Shown: positions 34,433-43,262, numbered from the stretch's first letter. The stretch is DNA of 64,000 nucleotides from Mucilaginibacter sp. OK098 (GCF_900142915.1 NZ_FRCM01000007.1:186001-250000), one strand, 5' to 3'. A program made the numbers and translations. The notes: generated by a model from the letters alone, not told the origin.

Positions 34433-34963
34433 TCAAAACAACTCCTCAAGATCTTTTCTCAGCATGCTTGCGCCAAGTTCATAAGGGTTATCTTCAAGCT
34501 GACTTAAGCTTCCCAGTATAATCTTACTCAGGTCAAGCCCTGTGGCTGTTTCAGGCGCTCCTTTAATAGCATTGTTAACAATGCCTAATGTATCCTCTTT
34601 AACATGTTTTACTACACCCCATGCCCTGCTGCTTAAATAAATTTGCTGGGTTATGTTGTGCTGGTATTCATTACGGATCTCATCAACAATTAAGCTATAT
34701 AACTCATGCGCCGAATAGGAAGGCGCATTTAAACGGATCAGCATATTGGCAGGGTTAACCCGCTCAATAAATAACACACAGCGCTCATACGCCTGCAGGC
34801 GCAGTGGCAGGGTTTGGTTGCTGATGGTTTTCCTGAATTCAAGCAATTGGATCTTCTCATCCCTGTCGAGGTATGGCTTTATAAGGTAGAAGGCTATCCA
34901 TACAATACCCAAACCGGCTATAGTATATTTTACGATATCTAAAAAGTAAGGCAAAAAGTTCAT
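34433..34963 (-). CDS. Conserved membrane-anchored protein of unknown function
   Basis: The 176-residue protein has one N-terminal membrane helix (about 10-29, YTIAGLGIVWIAFYLI) and a cytoplasmic helical domain (RLQAYERCVLFIERVNPANMLIRL, ELYSLIVDEIRNEYQHNITQQIYLS, AWGVVKHVKEDTLGIVNNA). I recognise this as a type of protein found throughout Bacteroidota next to the methylmalonyl-CoA mutase genes, but know no function. The gene lies just upstream of the mutase on the same strand, so they may be co-transcribed. Confidence 0.7.
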   Translation of the reverse strand: MNFLPYFLDIVKYTIAGLGIVWIAFYLIKPYLDRDEKIQLLEFRKTISNQTLPLRLQAYERCVLFIERVNPANMLIRLNAPSYSAHELYSLIVDEIRNEYQHNITQQIYLSSRAWGVVKHVKEDTLGIVNNAIKGAPETATGLDLSKIILGSLSQLEDNPYELGASMLRKDLEELF

Positions 34964-35000
34964 GCTGAAGAATGTTAAATAGAGGTCATAAATAAACCTG

Positions 35001-35034
35001 TTGCGACAAAAATCCGCATTTTACCTTATATTTG
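35001..35034 (+). promoter_or_regulatory. Bacteroidota-type promoter of the IscA-like gene
   Basis: TTG at 35001-35003 is followed after 23 nt by TATATTTG at 35027-35034 (TAnnTTTG). Transcription would begin near 35041, 15 nt before the ATG at 35056. The spacing equals that of the hemA promoter. Confidence 0.6.
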
Positions 35035-35055
35035 TTTAGTTAATTAAAAAATAAG

Positions 35056-35409
35056 ATGAGTACTGCTGTTGAAACCGCACCCGCACCGGTAACCTTTACA
35101 CAAGGGGCCGTAAAAGAACTGTTCAAATTAAAAGATCAGCAAGAGCTTAATGATGATTTTGGCCTGCGCGTAGGCGTTGAAGGCGGTGGCTGCTCTGGTA
35201 TGAACTATGTTTTAGGGTTCGATCAGAAAAAAGACGGCGACCAGGAATTTTATATCGACGGGATAAAGGTTTATATGCACAAAGCGCATGGTTTATACCT
35301 CGCCGGGATGCTGATAGATTTCCAGGACGGTTTGAATGCCCGTGGTTTTACCTTTAATAATCCTAATGCTGCCAGCACCTGTGGTTGTGGCACTTCGTTT
35401 TCTGTATAA
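35056..35409 (+). CDS. IscA/HesB-family iron-sulfur cluster assembly protein
   Basis: The 117-residue protein has the A-type carrier fold with the three conserved cysteines: one in VEGGGCSGMNYVLGF (about residue 53) and two in the C-terminal STCGCGTSF. These bind a 2Fe-2S or 4Fe-4S cluster for transfer to apoproteins. The sequence DFQDGLNARGFTFNNPNA is typical of the ErpA/IscA group. It is a single-gene unit with its own promoter and terminator, not in a suf or isc operon in this window. Confidence 0.93.
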   Translation: MSTAVETAPAPVTFTQGAVKELFKLKDQQELNDDFGLRVGVEGGGCSGMNYVLGFDQKKDGDQEFYIDGIKVYMHKAHGLYLAGMLIDFQDGLNARGFTFNNPNAASTCGCGTSFSV

Positions 35410-35434
35410 TCGCAAAATGATAAACATCACATAC

Positions 35435-35460
35435 AGGCAGCCAACAAGCTGCCTTTTTTT
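35435..35460 (+). terminator. Intrinsic terminator of the IscA-like gene
   Basis: AGGCAGC and GCTGCCT form a 7-bp stem with a short loop, followed by TTTTTT. Confidence 0.85.
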
Positions 35461-35465
35461 ATGCT

Positions 35466-36185
35466 TTATTTTATCTCTTCAATTGTTTTTTTGATCCAGT
35501 AAGGCACAGCCCCCTCGCCATACCCCTGGCTGTTAAATCTTATAATGCCTTTCCTATCAATCACAATGCTTGCCGGGCATTCGTTTACCCCGTAATAATA
35601 AAACAAAGACATCGAATCACTAACTACATGATAATTGAAAGGAGATACTTTTAAAAATCGTTCAACATTGGTTTTTTTGTCTAAAGTTATGGCAATAAAC
35701 ACCACCTCCTTATTGTTTTGATAGGCCTGAACCACACGGTTTAATTCAGGCATTTCATAACGACAAGGCGGACAGGCAATAAACCAAAAGTTTATTACAA
35801 CTATTTTACCTGATAAATCTTCGGGGTTTATAATAGCTCCATTCACATCTGTAATTTTCCTGAACTTAAATGCATCGCCTGACTTAAAAAATTTAGTCTC
35901 TTCCGGTTTGGGTAAATTTGCAAATTGTTTATCTTCTTCTGTTTCGTTTCTCCTGGTTAATATAAATTCGGTACTGTCACTGTCGTGATGAATTGGCTTT
36001 AACCTGTATTTACCACCGGCCAACAACTTACTCCAATTTGCATAGGTACATCTATGCCCATTCTCGTCATTTACAATAGTTTTTTTATTAAACGCATATT
36101 CTTCAATAGGTTTTGTAATTTCTATCTGGGCATAGGTATTTATCGTTATTAAAATTCCAATCAGTATTAACAGCTGTTTTTTCAT
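35466..36185 (-). CDS. TlpA-like thioredoxin-fold protein, periplasmic
   Basis: The 239-residue protein has a signal peptide (MKKQLLILIGILITINTYAQ), an N-terminal region of about 90 residues without a known fold, and a C-terminal TlpA/ResA-like domain with the redox pair in NFWFIACPPCRYEMPEL (CPPC near residue 141) and the cis-proline segment NECPASIVIDRKGIIRF. It should reduce or isomerise periplasmic disulfides. It is the downstream member of a tandem pair; its upstream paralogue (36187-36913) is frameshifted. Their genes are 1 bp apart, so they form one transcription unit. Confidence 0.88.
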   Translation of the reverse strand: MKKQLLILIGILITINTYAQIEITKPIEEYAFNKKTIVNDENGHRCTYANWSKLLAGGKYRLKPIHHDSDSTEFILTRRNETEEDKQFANLPKPEETKFFKSGDAFKFRKITDVNGAIINPEDLSGKIVVINFWFIACPPCRYEMPELNRVVQAYQNNKEVVFIAITLDKKTNVERFLKVSPFNYHVVSDSMSLFYYYGVNECPASIVIDRKGIIRFNSQGYGEGAVPYWIKKTIEEIK

Positions 36186-36186
36186 T

Positions 36187-36913
36187 TTACTTCACTTCCT
36201 CAATGGTTTTTGTAAATCCGTCAAGGGTATAAGGACCATACCCCATGGTATGAAACCTTACTTTACCTTCTTTATCTAATATTACACTGGTTGGATAGCT
36301 TTTTATTTCGTATTGGGCGGCGATCTCTTTCCCGTCATCAACAATGTGATATGCAAACGGGTTGTCCTTCAGGAATTTTTTAAGATCGTCCTTCTCATCC
36401 AGGGCAACCGCTATAAATATAATATTAGGGTTATTTGCATAGGATAGCGCAATTTTATTAAGCTCAGGAATTTCATCCTGGCAGGGAGCACTTAATAAAC
36501 CAAAAATTTAAAACCACAACCTTACCTTCAAGGTCTTTTGGCCTTATTTTATAGCCTTCAATATCTTTTGCACTAAAAAGCTCTAATTTTTTTCCCGTTT
36601 TAATGTAGCCGCTTTCATCCGTTGGGAGCCTAAAACCTTTCATCATGGCTCTTGTGGCTTCGTCAATTTTCATCAGGGTGAATTCATCAACACTATCCTT
36701 TCCGGGATTTATAACTTTCAATGTATAATTACCCGTTATAATTAACTTGTGCCAGTCTGCATATGAATATCTAACCCCTGCTGAATCTTTTACAACAGTG
36801 TTTGAATCAACTTTATGGGTTCGTCGTGTAATTGAATTTGAAACTTGCGCATTAGCCGCCATGGTGAGAGCTACCAGGGCTATAAACAGGAAAAAGCTTT
36901 TTCTTATTATCAT
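36187..36913 (-). pseudogene. TlpA-like thioredoxin-fold gene, frameshifted at the CxxC motif
   Basis: From the ATG at 36913 (signal peptide MIIRKSFFLFIALVALTMAA) the frame runs to NFWFIKC and then stops at 36473 (SLPG, stop). Shifting frame at about 36487 restores the whole domain: CQDEIPELNKIALSY, IFIAVALDEKDDLKKFLKDN, YEIKSYPTSVILDKEGKVRF, ending TIEEVK and a stop at 36187. Between the two cysteine codons there are 4 nt instead of 6, so a 2-nt deletion inside CxxC is the simplest cause. The restored protein is a full-length paralogue of 35466-36185 over its whole length. Sequencing error is the alternative. Confidence 0.85.
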
Positions 36914-37009
36914 GATAAGTGTTAGATGAAATAAAGATACAACCTGCCCGAATATAAACAAGATTATTAATTTTCGCAGATGAAGCGCATTAATCATTGC
37001 CTATTAAAC

Positions 37010-37039
37010 AAAAAAAGCACCTTGTCCAGGTGCTTTTTT
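37010..37039. terminator. Intrinsic terminator, usable on both strands
   Basis: GCACCT and AGGTGC form a stem with loop TGTCC, preceded by seven A and followed by six T. It lies just after the stop of the coiled-coil gene (37057, minus strand). Confidence 0.85.
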
Positions 37040-37056
37040 ATTCAATGTCAATTTTA

Positions 37057-37968
37057 CTATTTCAAAGAGAAGCTGGTTTTACCCATGGTATACCCATCGG
37101 CATAAAGCAACACGGTATATGATCCTTTTTGGAAAGCAACCGGGTTGTTCCAGTCAATAGTATAGCCGCTGCCATCATCTTTAAATTCAATTGCAGTTTT
37201 GTAGGTAAACTGAAGATCCTGCCCATCGGCATTAAATGTACCTGAATCAGTACCTGTTATTAAATTGCCTGTTGGGTCAATTACACGCACATAAATATCA
37301 TGCATTGATTTTTCAGCAACAGCATTGCTTGCAATTGTAAAGTTTATCTTAATTTTTTTTGCCGGACCAGAGCGTTTTGTGTCCACCTCTTTCCCGCTGC
37401 CCCTAACTTTATACGCTACTATATCAACAGTAGCTACTTTAAGCGCCGATGCTACCTTAACCTTGGTATCTAGATCCTTGTTTCGTTTTGTTAAATCACT
37501 GTCTTTTTTTGCAGCAGTAACTAAATTGGTTTTCAGGGTATCTCGTTCACTAGCTAATGAAACGTTTTGTTTTTTTAGCTCATCAATATCAGCGGTATAT
37601 TTAGTTACAAAATACCTCAATTGTTTTACATCTTCCTGTGCTTTGGCCAGTTCAGCCACTGTTAGTTTACCTTTGGCAAGCTCAACGCGTAAAACCTTTA
37701 TTTTAGCCTTTAGCGAGTCGTTTTTCGCCTGCAGGGTTGCCGACATTTTTGTTTTGCCAACATTTACCTGCTCAATTTGCGCTTCTAAGCTGTCGAGCTC
37801 GGTTTGCAGCCTGGTTTTCTCATCATTTTGATACACAACTTTAGTATCAGATTTATTTTTTTGCAAATACAAGTACACATCCGTGGCAAGCAAAGCCAAT
37901 ACTACCACTATAAGGAAGTAAATGACGTTTGAATTTTTTTTAGGTGTTTGGCTTGTTTGGTTTTCCAT
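37057..37968 (-). CDS. Membrane-anchored coiled-coil protein
   Basis: The 303-residue protein has a short polar N-terminus (MENQTSQTPKKNSN), one membrane helix (about 14-33, VIYFLIVVVLALLATDVYLYL), a coiled coil of some 130 residues rich in Lys, Leu and Glu (about 45-175), and a C-terminal beta domain (KKIKINFTIASNAVAEKSMHDIYVRVIDPTGNLI to YTVLLYADGYTMGKTSFSLK). The layout suggests a periplasmic spacer carrying a beta-sandwich. Similar proteins are found in Bacteroidota without known function. It stands alone between two terminator/gap regions. Confidence 0.7.
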   Translation of the reverse strand: MENQTSQTPKKNSNVIYFLIVVVLALLATDVYLYLQKNKSDTKVVYQNDEKTRLQTELDSLEAQIEQVNVGKTKMSATLQAKNDSLKAKIKVLRVELAKGKLTVAELAKAQEDVKQLRYFVTKYTADIDELKKQNVSLASERDTLKTNLVTAAKKDSDLTKRNKDLDTKVKVASALKVATVDIVAYKVRGSGKEVDTKRSGPAKKIKINFTIASNAVAEKSMHDIYVRVIDPTGNLITGTDSGTFNADGQDLQFTYKTAIEFKDDGSGYTIDWNNPVAFQKGSYTVLLYADGYTMGKTSFSLK

Positions 37969-38242
37969 AACAATTAATTTTTTTTAAGTTTTCAATAATA
38001 GTTAAAGTATGCCGGTTTTATAATAATAAATGTTATAACTTATTGTTTTTATTATTTCCGGTATTTAATTATTGATCTATCCCATTCAATATAAATTAAA
38101 GTGTGAAAAATATAACGCAAGTATTGCCCTAATTGGTATAATATTTAGTTTGAGCCGGGCTAAAAATAAGCACAATATGATTAAAACACAAAATACGGGC
38201 AATTATTATACCCTATACTAAAACTGCTAAGCTATGAGTTTA

Positions 38243-38250
38243 TATCTTTG
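38243..38250 (+). promoter_or_regulatory. -7 promoter box of the GHL10-like gene
   Basis: TATCTTTG matches TAnnTTTG and predicts a start of transcription near 38257, 15 nt before the ATG at 38272. The 303-bp gap to the left (37969-38271) is AT-rich and holds no gene or repeat that I can see. Confidence 0.55.
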
Positions 38251-38271
38251 CAGCTTTTAATAATTTGTTTA

Positions 38272-39852
38272 ATGCGCATCTACCGCCAGGCACTTTTTTT
38301 AATTTTTACTTTAATTATTGTTATAGAAGCAAGGGCTCAGCCTATCCGCAGTATTGATTCACTGCCTGGTGAAGACCCTTTGATTAAAGATACTATCGCT
38401 CCTAAACGCGAGTTCAGGGGCGTATGGATTGCTACTGTTGAAAATATAGATTGGCCCAGCAAACCGGGATTAGGCACCGATGAGCAAAAACAGGAAATGG
38501 TTGACAGGCTAACTATCCACCAGCGGCAGGGTATTAACGCAGTGATGTTTCAGATAAGGCCGGCTGCAGATGCGTTTTATGCCAAAAGCCGCGAACCATG
38601 GTCAAAGTGGTTAACCGGCAAACAAGGAAAAGCCCCCGACCCGGCATATGACCCGCTTGAATTTGCAATTAACGAGGCCCACAAACGCGGCATGGAGCTG
38701 CATGCCTGGTTTAATCCTTACAGGGGAACTAATGATGGTAAATTTTCTTTATTGGCACCATCGCATATTACCCGAATAAAACCAGAATGGTTTTTTACAT
38801 ATGGCGGAATTAAACATTTTAACCCCGGTATACCGGAGGTGCGCGATTATATTGTCAAGGTGTTTTTAGATGTGGTTGACAATTATGATATAGATGGTGT
38901 ACACATGGATGATTATTTTTACCCATACCCAATTGATGGCCAGCATATAAATGATGCGCAAACATTTGCCACTTATGGCGATGGTTATGATGATATAAAA
39001 GACTGGCGCCGACACAATGTTGATACCCTGATCAAGATGCTAAGCGACAGCATTCATAAACATAAACCACACATAAAATTCGGGATCAGTCCGTTTGGGA
39101 TCTGGGCAAATACTTATCAGAACTCTGAAGGCTCTGAAACGCATGGCGGCTCATCTTATTATGAAACGTTCGCAGACTCGCGCAAATGGGTAAAAGAGGG
39201 TTGGGTTGATTATATTAACCCGCAGCTTTACTGGCCCATTGACAACCCCTCAGCCGCTTTTAACAAACTTCTGGACTGGTGGAGCGATAATACTTACGGG
39301 AGACATCTGTACATCGGGATGGCGGCATACCGGATAAACGAGCGGAAGGTGAACAAATTTAAAAATCCGGCTCAAATGCCCGACCAGATAAAATACCTGC
39401 GTAAAAACCCAAGGGTGCAGGGCAGTGTTTATTTTAGCTCAAAGTCATTGCTAAATAACCCGCTTGGTTTCAGCGATTCGCTTAAACAAACTTATTATAA
39501 TCACCCTTCATTACCACCGGTAATGCTTTGGTTAGATTCAATTCCGCCAAACCCACCGATAAATTTTACTGCTACAGCAGGAGTAAAAGGTGTTGAACTA
39601 AAGTGGGCAACTCCCCCGCTGGCCAAAGATCTGGAACCTGTGTATGGTTATGTTGTTTATCGTTTTAACGGAAATGAGAAGGTAAACTTAAATGATCCCA
39701 AATATATCCTGCATATCCAATATAACACCAGCACCTTTTTTATCGATGCCAGCGTGAAGAAAGGAAAAACCTATCTGTATGTAGTTACGGCAATTGACCG
39801 GCTAAAAAATGAGAGCGAACCATCGCCAACTGTTGCTGCAACACCGAAATAA
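38272..39852 (+). CDS. GHL10/DUF187-family glycoside hydrolase-like protein (YngK type)
   Basis: The chosen start is the ATG at 38272; a TTG at 38248 overlaps the promoter box and is unlikely. The 526-residue protein has a signal peptide (MRIYRQALFLIFTLIIVIEA), a TIM-barrel domain (EFRGVWIATVENIDWPSKPG, GINAVMFQIRPAADAFY, MELHAWFNPYRGT, YDIDGVHMDDYFYPYP with the likely catalytic acids, KFGISPFGIWAN, WVDYINPQLYWPI) and a C-terminal fibronectin type III-like domain (from about 425). Relatives process peptidoglycan or polysaccharides in the periplasm or at the cell surface. The substrate is unknown. Confidence 0.92.
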   Translation: MRIYRQALFLIFTLIIVIEARAQPIRSIDSLPGEDPLIKDTIAPKREFRGVWIATVENIDWPSKPGLGTDEQKQEMVDRLTIHQRQGINAVMFQIRPAADAFYAKSREPWSKWLTGKQGKAPDPAYDPLEFAINEAHKRGMELHAWFNPYRGTNDGKFSLLAPSHITRIKPEWFFTYGGIKHFNPGIPEVRDYIVKVFLDVVDNYDIDGVHMDDYFYPYPIDGQHINDAQTFATYGDGYDDIKDWRRHNVDTLIKMLSDSIHKHKPHIKFGISPFGIWANTYQNSEGSETHGGSSYYETFADSRKWVKEGWVDYINPQLYWPIDNPSAAFNKLLDWWSDNTYGRHLYIGMAAYRINERKVNKFKNPAQMPDQIKYLRKNPRVQGSVYFSSKSLLNNPLGFSDSLKQTYYNHPSLPPVMLWLDSIPPNPPINFTATAGVKGVELKWATPPLAKDLEPVYGYVVYRFNGNEKVNLNDPKYILHIQYNTSTFFIDASVKKGKTYLYVVTAIDRLKNESEPSPTVAATPK

Positions 39853-39854
39853 TT

Positions 39855-39955
39855 AGGTTAAGAGTCAAGAAATCAAGATGCAAGAATCAGGAAATTAGTA
39901 GCTGTTAATGCTCCCTTTCTATCTTGATTCTTGCGTCTTGACCTCTTAACTCTCT
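39855..39955. repeat. Inverted repeat, TCAAGAATCAAGAGTC word family
   Basis: Left AAGAGTCAAGAAATCAAGAT and GCAAGAATCAGG pair with right TATCTTGATTCTTGCGTCTT and GACCTCTTAACTCTC. It fills the gap between the convergent GHL10-like and SDR genes. Confidence 0.8.
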
Positions 39956-39961
39956 TCTCAA

Positions 39962-40711
39962 CTAACTGTTCATAACAGCGCCGCAATTAATATCAATTAC
40001 CTGGCCGGTTATGGAGCTTTGGCTTAACAGGTAAGCAACCAAAGCGGCAATTTCTTCGGGACTGCTCATGCGCCTTAAGGGCACACTTTGCATAGCCATA
40101 TCATAAAACTCCTGCTTGCTTATGCCAATACTGTCTGCAATGCCCCGCAGGCCGCTTTGAGCCATATCCGTATCAACCCAACCGGGGCAAATGGCATTCA
40201 CCAGAATATTTTGTGATGCATACTGTGCAGCCCATGATCGCATTAAGCCCAGCAGCCCCGCCTTTGATGCGCAATAAGCCGAATAATTAGGCACACCCAG
40301 CCTAGCCAAAACTGACGAGGTAATAAGGATCTGTTTTTCGCCGGATGCCCTGTTTAAGTGCGGCAAAAAGGTGTTCACAAAATTATAAGTACCTGTTAAA
40401 TTGGTTTCAATAATATCGTGCCAGCGGTCGGCCTCGCCCCAGTAATTTTCTCCTCCAATGCCAGAGTTGGCTATTAAGCCGTTAATAGCCGTTTCCCCTA
40501 TTTGTGCGGCTGCTTTGCTTAAGCTTTCTTTATCCCTTATATCCGCAGTTAATATTTGATGATCACCTGCAGAAAGCGTTGCTAACGTTTCCTGTAATTT
40601 ATCGGTGTTACGTCCCAATAAAATACAGTTATTCCCTTTGCTGCTTAGTTCCTGCGCTATTGCACGGCCAATACCGCTCCCTGCGCCGCTAATGAGATAT
40701 GTTTTATTCAT
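39962..40711 (-). CDS. Short-chain dehydrogenase/reductase (FabG-like)
   Basis: The 249-residue protein is a classical SDR: cofactor loop ISGAGSGIGRAIA (about 7-19), NADP-type Arg in LLGRNTDK, LIANSGIG, catalytic Ser in ILITSSVLA, and YSAYCASKAG with Tyr and Lys spaced by four. The C-terminus (LSQSSITGQVIDINCGAVMNS) is that of FabG-like enzymes. It probably reduces a ketone or oxidises an alcohol with NAD(P). The substrate is unknown; no operon partner is near. Confidence 0.9.
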   Translation of the reverse strand: MNKTYLISGAGSGIGRAIAQELSSKGNNCILLGRNTDKLQETLATLSAGDHQILTADIRDKESLSKAAAQIGETAINGLIANSGIGGENYWGEADRWHDIIETNLTGTYNFVNTFLPHLNRASGEKQILITSSVLARLGVPNYSAYCASKAGLLGLMRSWAAQYASQNILVNAICPGWVDTDMAQSGLRGIADSIGISKQEFYDMAMQSVPLRRMSSPEEIAALVAYLLSQSSITGQVIDINCGAVMNS

Positions 40712-40801
40712 GATAATATCCTTTACGGCTAAAGTAGTTTTTTGAAAGGAATTTTAAATTTAATTATTATATTTACGAAACATTCGTAGATAATTAACAA
40801 C

Positions 40802-41971
40802 ATGAAACGTCTTCTGATTTTGGCAGGCCTATTCTTTATAACATTTTCTGGCTTTTCAAAAAGCAATAAAGCCGCTGTTGACGCGCCTGAAGTGCTAAGC
40901 AAAGTACTGCATAAGTTAGCCGGTTTAAAAAGCCTCAGCTATACTTATAAAAGAACTATTGATTATCCTGGTGAAGCTTATCATGAAGAGATGACTGTTA
41001 ATTCATATCTTGATTTTGAACCTGCTGCACAACTTATTGGTGTAAGATATCAATTTAGCAACAATGATCTGTTGTCCGTTTACAATGGGTCAGAAAGTTT
41101 TTACTGTGATAAAAAAGAAAAAACGATCTCGGTAGATAATTCACCTAAAGCGGAATCGTTCAAGTATTCATCCAATCTTTTCAATTCATATCTAACCTTA
41201 AAAAATGCTTTACCCGCAATAATTGCCGATAATAGTATTCCGAAGCTATTGTATGATACAACTATCGCAGATAAGCGCTTTTTTGTGGCTGATGTTATAT
41301 TAAAAAACAAAACCCTGAATTCTTTAGGCGAGTATGTGCCAACCACTAAAGAACTAAAGTTTAGCTACAAGCTGATTATCGATAAAACCACTTTTATGCC
41401 GGTTGAAGTTATCCAGCATACCTTAAACACCCTGGATATGACCAAAACGCAATTTACCGGCATTGATCTAAGTCCGGCGGCTAAAACCGAAACATCATGG
41501 TATGCTTCCAGCTATGATTCTTATTCGCCCGAAAAGGCTAAAGAAAATGTCGCTTTAATAAAATCAGGAACTCTGGCACCGGAAAGCAGCTTAACTTTTT
41601 TTAAAGATCAGAAAACTACAGCCATCAGTGCTTTTAAGGGGAGTGTTGTGTTACTTGAATTTTGGATAAAAGATTGCGGTCATTGTATTGAAGATGCGCC
41701 CCTGCTCAATGCTTTATACAATAAATATAAAGACAAAAATTTCAAGTTACTCGCAATAAACTCGCACGATACAAAAAACATGATCGATTTTTTTGTAAAA
41801 AAGCATAAGGTAAAATATGATGTATTAACCGGCAATAATGAAATTGAAAAGAATTACGGGATCTCCGGGTTTCCAGCTATGGTGCTGATAGACAAAAACG
41901 GGACGGTAGTTTATTCTGCCTATGGCTTTGATGAAAAAAAGCTGGAAGAGATGATCGATCAAAGCATTTAA
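40802..41971 (+). CDS. TlpA-like thioredoxin protein with LolA-like N-terminal domain
   Basis: The 389-residue protein has a signal peptide (MKRLLILAGLFFITFSGFS), a beta-rich domain of some 220 residues resembling lipoprotein carriers (LHKLAGLKSLSYTYKRTIDY, FYCDKKEKTISVDNS), and a thioredoxin-like C-terminal domain with the redox pair CGHC in LEFWIKDCGHCIEDAPL (near residue 290) and SGFPAMVLIDKNGTVVY. It is a periplasmic redox protein of the TlpA class common in this group. Its stop overlaps the stop of the convergent DUF1835 gene by 4 bp. The N-terminal assignment is only by pattern. Confidence 0.85.
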   Translation: MKRLLILAGLFFITFSGFSKSNKAAVDAPEVLSKVLHKLAGLKSLSYTYKRTIDYPGEAYHEEMTVNSYLDFEPAAQLIGVRYQFSNNDLLSVYNGSESFYCDKKEKTISVDNSPKAESFKYSSNLFNSYLTLKNALPAIIADNSIPKLLYDTTIADKRFFVADVILKNKTLNSLGEYVPTTKELKFSYKLIIDKTTFMPVEVIQHTLNTLDMTKTQFTGIDLSPAAKTETSWYASSYDSYSPEKAKENVALIKSGTLAPESSLTFFKDQKTTAISAFKGSVVLLEFWIKDCGHCIEDAPLLNALYNKYKDKNFKLLAINSHDTKNMIDFFVKKHKVKYDVLTGNNEIEKNYGISGFPAMVLIDKNGTVVYSAYGFDEKKLEEMIDQSI

Positions 41972-42753
41972 CTGATAAATTTTTTATCACGGAGATTGTT
42001 CAGGTAAATTTCAATGTCCATATCACTCATGCCATAGATCTTTTCTGTTTTCCAGAATTCCAGGTAGATCTCCGGTATCGTCCTCACGCCGTAATTATAA
42101 ATTTCCAGCAGCTTTTGTTCAATGTAATTTAGTCCCTGTTCATTTACCTCCAAGCGTTTAAGCTGCGCCTGTAACGCCGGTTTTAAAAAATGCTGACTAC
42201 CCCAGAAGGTAGTAGTTGCTAAAAACTCCTTTAGCATTTCAGCATCCCGGCTTACATAAACTTTCCAGGCTTGCGCGGCGATGGCAAAATCCTTCTCGCT
42301 CAGCTGTTCTCTTATATTATCGTAAAGATATTCCAGCTCTTCACCATTTAGTTCGCCCATTCCTCTGAAATCATCCTTACCTGGAAAATCACCCGGGCAA
42401 ATCAAATAAATAGCAGGTGCAGACAGATCTGTTTTTTGTTCCAGGTAAGCTATAACACCCAGCAAATTTGCCTGGCAATGCAAATCGAATTCAAACCACA
42501 GGTTTATTTCATCGTATTGTTCGCTCAGTTTTGTAAGCTGATCGAGCATTTTATGCTGATAGTTCTCCGGCTTTTCGTTAAACGCTTCTAAGATCCATTC
42601 TTCACGGTTTCGCCAGAAGTGCGCTGATGAAATATTTTCTTCAAGGGGACCTTCTGAAAGCACTTCACGCCAAACTATAACATCGCCAGCAAGGCCGGTT
42701 TGTTCAAAGCCGCGTAAGGTTGAATCGCCGTTAAGGATATGAAGAGTGTTCAT
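41968..42753 (-). CDS. DUF1835 domain-containing protein
   Basis: The 261-residue protein begins MNTLHILNGDSTLRGFEQTG, followed by GDVIVWREVLSEGPL, the hallmark of DUF1835, and has the second half ICPGDFPGKDDFRGMGELNGEELEYLY typical of its companion domain. The family is widespread but no function is established. There is no signal peptide, so it acts in the cytoplasm. It is convergent with the TlpA-like gene and followed upstream by a repeat-rich gap. Confidence 0.85.
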   Translation of the reverse strand: MNTLHILNGDSTLRGFEQTGLAGDVIVWREVLSEGPLEENISSAHFWRNREEWILEAFNEKPENYQHKMLDQLTKLSEQYDEINLWFEFDLHCQANLLGVIAYLEQKTDLSAPAIYLICPGDFPGKDDFRGMGELNGEELEYLYDNIREQLSEKDFAIAAQAWKVYVSRDAEMLKEFLATTTFWGSQHFLKPALQAQLKRLEVNEQGLNYIEQKLLEIYNYGVRTIPEIYLEFWKTEKIYGMSDMDIEIYLNNLRDKKFIS

Positions 42754-42883
42754 ATGGGGTGGATTTTATAAACGCAAAACCAAAGCTAAGATTTTGGAGA
42801 TAAATTAATTCAGCTAAAATTAATAATGACGTTGCATAGATATTGGATGTTGTATACCTGCCTAAAGTGTTACGTACCTACGG

Positions 42884-43112
42884 CCAATGTCATTAAGTTA
42901 AGTTTTTTTGCCCTCTTTTTTGCTTGCAAAAGAGAGGGCGGTCCAGCGCAGCGTAGACCGGGTGAGTCCTCTGCAAGCGGCGTTAACGCGAATGCATTGG
43001 CGCCAATACGCGGCGGTGTAGACTCACCCCGGCATTGCTTCGCTCGCCGACCCTCTCTCCGGCAAGCCGGAAAGAGGGTGAGCTGCAATTTTCCCTTAAC
43101 TTAATGACATTG
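42884..43112. mobile_element. MITE-like unit with 18-bp perfect terminal inverted repeats
   Basis: CAATGTCATTAAGTTAAG (42885-42902) is repeated as its exact reverse complement at 43095-43112. The 8-mer ACCTACGG lies directly outside both ends (42876-42883 and 43113-43120, with one extra C on the left), as a target duplication would. The inside is a GC-rich imperfect hairpin: CCGGGTGAGTC and GACTCACCCCGG, the core GTTAACGCGAATGCATTGGC, CTTCGCTCGCCGACCCTCTC and GGAAAGAGGGTGAGC. It has no transposase; ORFs through it are fortuitous. The inside resembles 15540-15712. The rest of the 677-bp gap is covered by the next two entries. Confidence 0.6.
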
Positions 43113-43144
43113 ACCTACGGTAAGAGAAATATTTTCTCTCTTTT

Positions 43145-43262
43145 TTCTACCAATATTGGACCCCATCGGAGTCAGAATTTGGTTTAGAAATGCGCCAACC
43201 CGTTATCCTTTCCTATTGCCACCATGCAAGCGGCTCCTTTAGGAGCCTAATATTGGTAGAAA
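43145..43262. repeat. Intergenic unit with TTCTACCAATATT terminal inverted repeats
   Basis: TTCTACCAATATT (43145-43157) and AATATTGGTAGAA (43250-43262) are perfect reverse complements 118 bp apart end to end. Inside, GGCTCCTTTAGGAGCC (43231-43246) is a perfect hairpin. A small dyad with a T run (GAGAAATATTTTCTC, about 43124-43138) stands to its left. Bases 43263-43384 hold a lone core word ATTAACGCCAATGCA near 43310 and nothing else I can name. Confidence 0.65.

Noticed and set aside
42826..43104. Overlapping open frames on both strands in the gap after DUF1835
   Set aside because: They translate the inverted repeat (residues such as RREGGPAQRRPGE) and have no protein-like features.
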